Below, one piece after another: positions 27,978 to 35,104 of a DNA stretch of 64,000 bases. The stretch covers positions 124,001-188,000 of the forward strand of contig CAWAQA010000006.1 of the NCBI GenBank assembly GCA_963784065.1. The letters are read 5' to 3'. Positions within the stretch are counted from its first letter, which is position 1, and each line of letters starts with the position of its first letter. A program made the translations under genes and the position numbers. This DNA is from CAWAQA01 sp963784065. Lineage in GTDB: Bacteria > Acidobacteriota > Vicinamibacteria > Vicinamibacterales > UBA2999. A model generated the notes under the pieces. The model searched no databases, had not been told where the DNA came from, and saw only the letters and a program-made list of their open reading frames with translations.

Positions 27978-29169
27978 GTCTCAGCTGTTTACCCTGGCGG
28001 CTTCGCGCCGGGTAGTTCCGCAACTCGTCGGGCACGGAAGCGTCACCGTCGGTGCGTGCCGTCGCGAGCGAAAGCATGCGCGGCACCTCCCGCTCCCGGA
28101 AGATCGGGTCGCCGAGGATCGCGTAGTGCATGTTGCGCCGCTTCGCGATGAAGCCGGCATCTTCGATGTTGGCGACGATCTCGACCTCGTCCATGCAGTA
28201 ACTCGCTCCAGCCGCCCGCACCACGTTCTCCTCGATCATGACGCTGCCCATGTCGTTGGCGCCATAGGCGAGGCTCAACTGCCCGACCTTTCCGCCCTGC
28301 GTCACCCATGACGCCTGGAGGTTGTCGACATTGTCGAGGACAATGCGCGCGAGCGCGAGCGTCCGGAGATAGTCGATACCCGTGGCCTCGTGCCCGGCAC
28401 GCTCGGTGTGCTCGGGCTGGTAGCTCCACGTAATGAAGGCGGTGAAGCCGGCCGTCTCGTCCTGGAGATCGCGCAGCCGCATCATGTGCTCGATGCGCTC
28501 CGCCTCGGTCTCCACCGTGCCGTACATCATCGTGGCCGTCGTTCGGAGTCCGGCGCGATGCGCCTGCCGCATCACGTCGAGCCATTCATCGGACGTGGCC
28601 TTGCCGTAGCAGTTCAGCAGTCTGCGGACACGATCGACCAGGATCTCGGCACCGCCGCCCGGGATGCTGTCGAGGCCCGCCGCCACCAGCCGCGCGATCA
28701 CCTCGGGAACCGGCACCCCGTTGAGGCGCGAGATGTGCAGCACCTCCGGAGGCGACAGCGCGTGCAGCTTGAAGGCAGGGTACCGCTGCTTGATCGCGCG
28801 AAACAGATCTTCGTACCACTGGATCGGCAGATCGGGATTGTGCCCGCCCTGCAGCAGAAGCTGGTTGCCCCCGACGGCAATCGTCTCCTCGATCTTGGCG
28901 AAGATCTCCTCGAAGCCGAGCACGTAGCCCTCGGTCGAGCCGACCGGGCGGTAGAACGCGCAGAAGTTGCAGCGCGCCACGCACACGTTCGTGTAGTTGA
29001 CGTTGCGGTCGATGATGTAGCTGACGACCCGGTCCGGATGCTTGCGCGCACGGATGGAGTCGGCGAGGCGGCCGAGCAGGTGCGTCGGTGCATGGCGGTA
29101 CAGCTGCAGCGCCTCGTCCGCGCTGACGCGTGCGCCGTCCAGGACCTTCCTCGCGAGCTCGTTCACCAT
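27967..29169 (-). CDS. mqnC: Cyclic dehypoxanthinyl futalosine synthase, radical SAM
   Basis: 400 residues. Radical SAM cluster motif CVARCNFCAFYR (CxxxCxxC) at about residues 63-70, followed by LQGGHNPDLPIQWYEDLF and the MqnC-type LDSIPGGGAEILVDRVRRLL. It cyclises dehypoxanthine futalosine in menaquinone synthesis. ATG 29169 has GGAAG nine bases upstream; the longer reading to 29361 is rejected. Complete, no frame breaks. Confidence 0.93.
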   Translation of the reverse strand: MVNELARKVLDGARVSADEALQLYRHAPTHLLGRLADSIRARKHPDRVVSYIIDRNVNYTNVCVARCNFCAFYRPVGSTEGYVLGFEEIFAKIEETIAVGGNQLLLQGGHNPDLPIQWYEDLFRAIKQRYPAFKLHALSPPEVLHISRLNGVPVPEVIARLVAAGLDSIPGGGAEILVDRVRRLLNCYGKATSDEWLDVMRQAHRAGLRTTATMMYGTVETEAERIEHMMRLRDLQDETAGFTAFITWSYQPEHTERAGHEATGIDYLRTLALARIVLDNVDNLQASWVTQGGKVGQLSLAYGANDMGSVMIEENVVRAAGASYCMDEVEIVANIEDAGFIAKRRNMHYAILGDPIFREREVPRMLSLATARTDGDASVPDELRNYPARSRQGKQLRLVQ

Positions 29170-30041
29170 GTCTTTTCTTCCGACGCGGGCCGCGAGCTGA
29201 GCGATCGGACCTGAGTTCGTACGTGAAGCAGGTCGCGGGTCCTTCCGGACGCGCCTCGTAAAATTCCAGGCGACGCCTGGGGCCGACGCCGAGGTCCGCC
29301 GCGTAATCGAGGAACATCTGCAGGCCCGCCGCTTCCGCGGGACCCAGGCCGTAGCGGACATTATCTCTTAGATAGTCCGCGGCGCGCGCCGCCACCGCCG
29401 CGTCCCCGCCGCCGTATTCGGCGGCAATCGCAAGACGCGCGCGAACGCCCTCCTCCTGCGCCTCCTGCAGCAACCGCACATCGTCGGGTCCGACCGCATC
29501 CGGGCGGCCGGTCCATGCGGCGTAGATGAAGGGCAAGCCGGTCATCTCCGTCCACTCCGCACCGAGGTCGATCTTGCGCAGGCCGAGCGCCTCGTGGTCC
29601 ACATCGAACGCCGGGTCGCCAATGAGGAGGCCGGCGTCGCACTCGCGCACCATGGCCGCGAGATCGGGGCCATGATGAACGAACTCGGGCTCGACGCGGA
29701 AGCGGTGCCGGCGCCAGCACTTTCACAAGCGCGACCGACGTGCGCGAGCTGGTGTCGAGCGCCATACGCCGGATCGATTCCACCGGCACGCGCGTGTACA
29801 GCGCGACCGACGCAATCGGCCCGCGTGACCCGATCCCGACGCCCGGCACGAACCGGTAGTCGGGCGACTGCAGGTACTCGATGGACGGAATCAGCCCGAG
29901 ATCGATCTCGCCGGCATGCAGCAGGGCCGCGCACGCCGAAGGCACGTCATACCTCACCTTCCAGCGCTCGGGCGAGCGGTCGAGCGCCCACGTCAGCGGC
30001 CGGGCGTTCAGATACCCGACCGCGCCAAGACGGACGGCCAT
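29163..30041 (-). CDS. mqnA: Chorismate dehydratase (frame broken near 29712; 3' end uncertain)
   Basis: Starts MAVRLGAVGYLNARPLTWAL at 30041, overlapping the previous stop by one base. Further motifs: AGEIDLGLIPSIEYL, GPIASVALYTRVP, then after the break CDAGLLIGDPAF and EWTEMTGLPFIYAAWTGRP, all typical of MqnA, which converts chorismate to 3-enolpyruvylbenzoate, the first futalosine-pathway step. Removing one C near 29712 restores RHRFRVEPEFVHHGPDL. The end is unclear: after RRRLEFYEARPEG the frame stays open into mqnC, and a second indel is needed to reach the TGA at 29163-29165. Confidence 0.85.
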
Positions 30042-30937
30042 CACGCGAGCACGGCAAAGCGGCCGTCGCGTTCGGCAGGCGTAAAGCCCGCAGCCTCGAT
30101 GTTGCGCCGTACCTCCTCGAGCGGCGCGCGACGTCGGCCATCGGGAGCCTCGTCTGACGGGGTCACGCCGTCGAGATCGTCGGCGCCGAAGGTCAGCGCC
30201 ACCTGCGCGAGCTTCGGGCCATACCGCAACCAGTCCACCTGCACCGTCGGGACGTTGGGCGCCGCCAGCCTCGCAATCGCGACCATCTTCACGTCCTCGT
30301 ATCCGGTGGTCGGCCGGAACGCGTTGAGGACCAGCGGCAGCGGGTTGATCGACTGGATGCAGTTGAAGCGCTCCTGCAGCGAGGCGGCGGCGAGCAGCAG
30401 GGCTAACCGCTCGTCCGGCGGAGCCTTGTCGATCGTGAGACGCAGCTGCGCAAATCCCGCGGCAACAAGTCGTTCGATGGCGGCGGCGGGATCGGCGATC
30501 GCGTCGAGAGGCAGATGAGCGATCGCTTCGAGGCCCGCCTCGTGCAGCGCTTCGAGAACGCGGGCGATCGTGATTCCGTCCTGCGCCAGCGCCTCGACGG
30601 CCGCCCACGAGAAGCCGGAGACGGCACGCTCCCCGGCCACCGCTTTCGCCTGGATCACGGCCGTGACGGCAACGTCCAGCGATTCGGGCGTCCCGGTGAG
30701 CCGCACCTCGCGTGCCGGCGGCAGAACCGTGTCGGTGAAGGATTCCTTGAACGCACAACTCGCGACGCGCAGGTACGTCACCCGCGTCGCGTGCAGTTGC
30801 CGGCGCAGCCCATCGGCCAGCATGCCCAGCGGCAGGATATCGGGCGTCGAAGCCAGCTGCGCGATCTCGCCGGCCGGCAGCCGCTCACCCGCGCTCACGC
30901 GCTCCATCATGGATGCAAAGGTTGAGGCTGTATTCAT
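30041..30937 (-). CDS. MqnE-like protein lacking the radical SAM cysteine motif
   Basis: 298 residues. Several segments align by eye with aminofutalosine synthase MqnE: MLADGLRRQLHATRVTYLRV, VLEALHEAGLEAIAHLPLDA, RPTTGYEDVKMVAIARLAAP and GPKLAQVALTFGADDLDGV. Where MqnE has CxxxCxxC followed by AF, this protein reads RVTYLRVASCAFKES and keeps only the last Cys; the GGGAEI loop is also gone. The frame is continuous throughout, so this is not an indel effect. It could be a non-catalytic partner, a new activity or a decaying paralogue. It starts the cluster with mqnA, mqnC and the deaminase; no intact mqnE, mqnB or mqnD lies in the window. Confidence 0.75.
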   Translation of the reverse strand: MNTASTFASMMERVSAGERLPAGEIAQLASTPDILPLGMLADGLRRQLHATRVTYLRVASCAFKESFTDTVLPPAREVRLTGTPESLDVAVTAVIQAKAVAGERAVSGFSWAAVEALAQDGITIARVLEALHEAGLEAIAHLPLDAIADPAAAIERLVAAGFAQLRLTIDKAPPDERLALLLAAASLQERFNCIQSINPLPLVLNAFRPTTGYEDVKMVAIARLAAPNVPTVQVDWLRYGPKLAQVALTFGADDLDGVTPSDEAPDGRRRAPLEEVRRNIEAAGFTPAERDGRFAVLA

Positions 30938-30966
30938 GCTCTAGTTGCCGCACCTTTCGTCACACG

Positions 30967-31030
30967 AACGCGGAGACTCGGAGACGCGGGGCTGAACTTC
31001 AAAAGCTCCGCGCCTCCGCGCCTCCGCGGC
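30967..31030. repeat. Periodic inverted repeat, GCGGAGAC (8-base) unit
   Basis: Left arm 30967-30989 (ACGCGGAGACTCGGAGACGC), right arm 31006-31030 with three CTCCGCGC/G units. The right arm is translated as the C-terminus of the oxidoreductase gene, whose stop lies in the loop. Confidence 0.8.
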
Positions 31031-31970
31031 CTGTCTCGGTGAAGGCTGCGTCTATACTGGCGGCCACGCGCGTCGCGAGGGCGAGGGCGTCGCGGCCGTC
31101 CTGGCCGGTCACGCCCGGACGGCGCCCGGTGCGCACGGCGCCGACGAAATCCTCGAGCTCGCGCTTGAGCGGTTCCTCGTTGATCACGTCGAGCCGCCCC
31201 CCGTGGATGACCGGGCGGCCGTCCTGCGGCACGAGGCGGTACACGTCAACTTCCTGCGTGGCGTAATCAATCGACACGTACGAGCTCTGCTGGAAGAACC
31301 GGGCCTTGCGAACCCGGTCGCGGCTGATCCGGCTCGCCGTCACGTTCGCAATGCACCCGGAGGCGAAGCGGAGCCTGGCGTTCGCGATGTCGGCGCGCGG
31401 CGTGAGCACGTTCACGCCCACGGCTTCGACCGCCACGACCTCCGACCGCACGACCGCCAGCAGCAGGTCGAGATCGTGAATCATGAGGTCGAAGATGACA
31501 TCGATGTCGAGGCTCCGTTCGGCAAACGTGGCGAGACGGTGAATCTCGATGAAGCGCGGCTCGGACACGAGCGGCAACGCGGCCGCAACCGCCGGGTTGA
31601 AACGTTCCGTGTGGCCGGTCGCCACCATGGTGCCGCGGCGCATCGCGGCAGCGAGCAGCGTGTCGGCCTCCGCGAGAGACGAAGCGATCGGCTTCTCGAT
31701 CAGGACCGGCACGCCGGCCTCGACAAACGGCAGCGCGAGGTCCACGTGCGAGTACGTGGGCGACGCGATACTCACGGCGTCCACGAGTCCGGCCACTTCG
31801 GACGCCCGCGTGAACGCCGTGGTCCCGTACTTCGCTGCGATCTCCTGAGCGCGGCCGGGCTTGGTGTCCACCACGCCGACCAGATTGACGCCGCCCATCT
31901 CCGACAGCAACCGGGCATGGTGCTGGCCGAGGTGACCGACCCCGATAACCGCAATGCGAAGGTTGCTCAT
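30999..31970 (-). CDS. Gfo/Idh/MocA-family oxidoreductase in the lipid A cluster
   Basis: 323 residues. Rossmann motif RIAVIGVGHLGQHHARLL, then VSIASPTYSHVDLALPFVEA and the family signature VLIEKPIASSLAEAD. The start overlaps lpxI by four bases (ATGA). In several Gram-negative groups an oxidoreductase of this family neighbours lpxA/lpxI, and in some (GnnA) it oxidises UDP-GlcNAc at C3 for 2,3-diamino lipid A. No GnnB aminotransferase is nearby, so that role is only possible. The last 15 or so residues are repeat-encoded. Confidence 0.82.
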   Translation of the reverse strand: MSNLRIAVIGVGHLGQHHARLLSEMGGVNLVGVVDTKPGRAQEIAAKYGTTAFTRASEVAGLVDAVSIASPTYSHVDLALPFVEAGVPVLIEKPIASSLAEADTLLAAAMRRGTMVATGHTERFNPAVAAALPLVSEPRFIEIHRLATFAERSLDIDVIFDLMIHDLDLLLAVVRSEVVAVEAVGVNVLTPRADIANARLRFASGCIANVTASRISRDRVRKARFFQQSSYVSIDYATQEVDVYRLVPQDGRPVIHGGRLDVINEEPLKRELEDFVGAVRTGRRPGVTGQDGRDALALATRVAASIDAAFTETGRGGAEARSF

Positions 31971-32833
31971 GTGAGCGGCGGGGCCGAAAGAACCCGCGCT
32001 GCGGGGGTCGTGTCGGGTTTCAGCCGGCCCACAATCGCGATCCCTGCAACGTCGGCTGCCGCGAACACTCTGTCGCCGTCAATGACGAGCGTCCGCTCCG
32101 CGTCCACCGAGAGCGCCGTCGCGCCCGCTGCGCGCATCGCCTCAATCGTCGCGACACCAACCACCGGCACGTCGAAGCGCATGTCCTGGTTCGGCTTTGC
32201 CACCTTGACGATGACGACGCCGGCGCCCGCCAGGTGCCCGGCACGCGTGATGACTTCGTCAGTGCCCTCCATCGCCTCCACCGCGACGACCGCCTTGTGC
32301 TTCACCGCGATCGTCTGGCCGATATCGAGCGCCGCGATCGCGTCCGCCATGCGGTAGCCGAACGCCACGTCTTCCTGCTCCTCGCCGGTCGGGGCACGGC
32401 GCGTCAGCACCCCTGCCTTCGCCAGCAGCGGCTGCAGCAGCGACGTCGAGTCGATCAGCTCGATACCCTTGTCGCGCAGCACCTGCGCCACGGCGCCGAT
32501 CAGGCCGTCAGTGTTGCGGCTGCGCAGCTTGCTCAGCAGCGACATGAACGTCAGGTCCGGGATGATCCCGCCGGCGAAAATCTTCGTGTGCTTGACCTGC
32601 CCGGCCATCACGGCGTGCGTGACATCCGCGTCCTTCATCACGCTGATGCACGTGCCCAGCTGACCGAGCGAGATCCAGTGGATCGCCGCGCCGTGACGGC
32701 CGGCCGCCTCGTTCAGCTCGGGAAAGGCCTCTTCCCTGGCCGCCACGATCGTGACGTCGTGCCCCTGCGCGCGTGCCGCGTCGAGCACGAGAAACGGAAA
32801 GCGCCCGTTGCCGGCGATGAGCCCCAGCTTCAT
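31967..32833 (-). CDS. lpxI: UDP-2,3-diacylglucosamine pyrophosphatase LpxI
   Basis: 288 residues. LpxI (formerly DUF1009) hydrolyses UDP-2,3-diacylglucosamine to lipid X in species without LpxH. Motifs: KLGLIAGNGRFPFLVLDAAR at the N-terminus, VMAGQVKHTKIF, DSTSLLQPLLAKAGVLTRR and AVEAMEGTDEVITRAG, all characteristic. Overlaps the upstream fabZ-lpxA gene and the downstream oxidoreductase gene by four bases each, indicating tight translational coupling. Confidence 0.94.
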   Translation of the reverse strand: MKLGLIAGNGRFPFLVLDAARAQGHDVTIVAAREEAFPELNEAAGRHGAAIHWISLGQLGTCISVMKDADVTHAVMAGQVKHTKIFAGGIIPDLTFMSLLSKLRSRNTDGLIGAVAQVLRDKGIELIDSTSLLQPLLAKAGVLTRRAPTGEEQEDVAFGYRMADAIAALDIGQTIAVKHKAVVAVEAMEGTDEVITRAGHLAGAGVVIVKVAKPNQDMRFDVPVVGVATIEAMRAAGATALSVDAERTLVIDGDRVFAAADVAGIAIVGRLKPDTTPAARVLSAPPLT

Positions 32834-34105
32834 TCTTCGGCGACGAGCTCCTCGGTGCGACGCGCCGGCCGCCGCAGGATGACCCCGCGTTCGGCGGTGC
32901 GAATGAACTCGACCAGGTATTTCACTTCCGGCGAGGTGAGCGCCGTGTCCTGCTCGATCTTGAGCAGCGCGCGAGAGGTGTTCAGCTTGGACGAGAGCAG
33001 GTAACGGTACGCGCGCCGCAGCTGACGGACGGTTTCAGGCGAGAAGCCGCGGCGCACGAGGCCCACGGTGTTGAGGCCGAAGATCCGCGCCGGACGGTTG
33101 CCGACCGTCTTTCCGAACGGCAGGGCATCCTTCGTCACGACCGAATACCCGCCGATGAACGCGTGGCGGCCGACGCGGCAGAACTGGTGCACGCCGGAGT
33201 ACGCGCTGACCGTGGCGAAGTCCCCGACCCCGACGTGTCCGCCGAGCGTGGCGCCGGGCCCGAAGATCGTCTGACTGCCGATCTGGCAGTCATGCGCCAC
33301 GTGCACGTAGGCCATGAACAGGTTCTGATCGCCGATGCGCGTCTCGCCGCCGCCGCCCGCCGTCCCCCGGTTGATGGTGACGAACTCGCGGAAGATATTC
33401 CTCTTGCCGATCACCAGGCGGGTGCGCTCGCCCTTGTATTTCAGGTCCTGCGGCGCCAGGCCGATCGACGCCATCGGGAAAATCCGCGTGTCGTCGCCGA
33501 TCTCGGTCCAGCCGTCGATGACGACGGAGGCGCCGATGGTGCAGCGCTTCCCGATCGTCACGTCCGGGCCGATGGTGCAATGCGGGCCGACGGTCGTACC
33601 CTCGCCGATGCGGGCGGCCCGATGCACGTGGGCGCTCGGATCGAGATACGCGGCCCCGGGTTCGACCGCCAGCAGCAGCTCCGCCTCGGCAACCGGCTGG
33701 TCGGCCACGAACGCCGCGGCGTGTGCCTTTGCCAGCCGCGACCGCGTCCGCCCGAGCCGCACGTCGAGCCGCACGCGGTCGCCGGGAACCACCTTGTTGC
33801 GGAACTTGGCGTTGTTGACGCCGCGGAGCCACACGCGCGAGGTGAGCGGCGCGCCGGCGCGCTCGAGGATGCAGGACGGCCGCCACCTGCGTCAGCGCCT
33901 CGATCATCAGCACACCGGGCATCAGCGGCGAACCGGGAAAGTGGCCCTGGAAGAACTCCTCGTTGACCGTGACGTTCTTGTGCGCGATCAGGCGGACGCC
34001 AGGCTCGTGCTCGGCCACGGCGTCGATGAGAAAGGAAGGATATCGGTAACAGACGCGGTCCAGGAGCGCGGGCAGGTCAAGGGATGGTGGACGGGAGTCG
34101 TTCAC
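32830..34105 (-). CDS. FabZ-LpxA fusion: 3-hydroxyacyl-ACP dehydratase plus UDP-GlcNAc acyltransferase (frame broken near 33871)
   Basis: About 424 residues in one reading frame after a single repair. Residues 1-148 are FabZ: RYPSFLIDAVAEHEPG, GHFPGSPLMPGVLMIEALTQ (catalytic His and Glu), VPGDRVRLDVRLGR and VAEAELLLAV. Without a stop or a credible start codon the frame runs into LpxA (about residue 152 on): AYLDPSAHVHRAARIGEGT, left-handed hexapeptide repeats, GLAPQDLKYKGERTRLVIG and YVHVAHDCQIGSQ, containing the catalytic His. The break removes one C in CTGCATCC within FabZ, away from the junction. FabZ supplies hydroxyacyl-ACP chemistry and LpxA uses 3-hydroxyacyl-ACP for lipid A, so fusion is logical. 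GTG start at 34105. Confidence 0.85.
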
Positions 34106-34107
34106 GC

Positions 34108-34254
34108 TTGCTCGGTTCTCGGTGCTCGGTTCGTGTTCAGGTTCGCCGGTTCGATTCGGGTTCGGGTTCTATGTTGTCCGATGTCGAGCGTCCGAACAAG
34201 AACCCGGGGCCACGACCCGCCGAACCCCGAACACGAACCGGCACGCGAGAAGCG
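34108..34254. repeat. Periodic inverted repeat, GGTTCNN (7-base) unit
   Basis: Left arm 34110-34172 repeats CTCGGTTC, GTTCGCCGGTTCG and GGGTTCGGGTTC; right arm 34193-34250 repeats GAACCCG, GAACCCC, GAACACG and GAACCGG. It fills the ompH-fabZ gap, where lpxD is often found in other bacteria. Confidence 0.8.
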
Positions 34255-34281
34255 CGGAAGCGAGAACGACGGGACTCTGCG

Positions 34282-35004
34282 TCAGCGCCCCGGCGGCGTG
34301 GCTGGCGGCGTGGCGGGACGCGGCGCGGGCGCGGGAACGACGGGCGGCGCCGCTGGTGCGGCGGGTTTCGGCTGCGCAGCCGCTGGCGCCGCCGCGGCCG
34401 GGCGCGCCGGGCCGGCGGCGTCGAAGCGCTTGATGATCTCGGGCGTCAGGTCGAGCGCGGGATCACCCCACACCAGACCGCTGTCCACGACGCTGAACAT
34501 CATGTGCAGCTGCCGCTCGGTCGCCACCTGCTGGATCACAGGCGTGAGCTTCCGCTGGAACTCGTCCTGGAGCTGCTGCTGCAGCTGCGTGACTTCCTGC
34601 TGCGCGTCCTCGGTGAAGCGCTGGATGTCGACCTGGATCCGCTCGATCTCCTTCGAGAGCTGCGCCTGCGCCTGCGCGCTCATGACGCTGCCGCCCGATT
34701 CCAGCTTCTGCTGCGCCGTCTGGAGCTGCTTGTTCTTGCCGTTGAGCTCCTCGACCTTCTTGTTGTTGAGTGCCTGCACCTGGGACGTCGCCGTCTTTCC
34801 TTCAGCCGACTCGCTTGCGATGCGCTGCACGTTCACGAATGCGTACTTCACGCCTTCAGGAAACGGCCGCGGCACGGCCGGCTGCGCGACCGCGGGGGGC
34901 GCCGGGGTCGGCTGCGCGGGCGCCTGTCCGGCCGGCGCCTGCGCAAAGGTCGGAGCGGTAGCCAGCAGCACGCTGAGCCCCGCAGCACCAAGAAGCGATC
35001 TCAT
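34282..35004 (-). CDS. OmpH/Skp-family periplasmic chaperone-like protein
   Basis: 240 residues. Signal peptide 1-21 (ends TFAQ), a Pro/Ala linker, then the Skp core VKYAFVNVQRIASESAEGK and a long coiled coil (residues about 75-165, rich in Gln, Lys and Glu). A Pro/Ala-rich C-terminal tail of about 45 residues is unusual for Skp. Skp carries unfolded barrel proteins across the periplasm to BamA, encoded immediately upstream. No frame breaks. Confidence 0.85.
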   Translation of the reverse strand: MRSLLGAAGLSVLLATAPTFAQAPAGQAPAQPTPAPPAVAQPAVPRPFPEGVKYAFVNVQRIASESAEGKTATSQVQALNNKKVEELNGKNKQLQTAQQKLESGGSVMSAQAQAQLSKEIERIQVDIQRFTEDAQQEVTQLQQQLQDEFQRKLTPVIQQVATERQLHMMFSVVDSGLVWGDPALDLTPEIIKRFDAAGPARPAAAAPAAAQPKPAAPAAPPVVPAPAPRPATPPATPPGR

Positions 35005-35104
35005 AGCTCTCGTTATCCTTTCCTATCTACTGACCTGTATCTTTTGAATTACTGCGGAGCCGCGCCGTCGCACTCGAATGCACTACTCGATGTCTGGACC
35101 GCCA

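Noticed and set aside
33630..33700. fabZ and lpxA as two separate genes
   Set aside because: No stop codon or credible start at the junction in any frame; separate genes would need at least two further errors.
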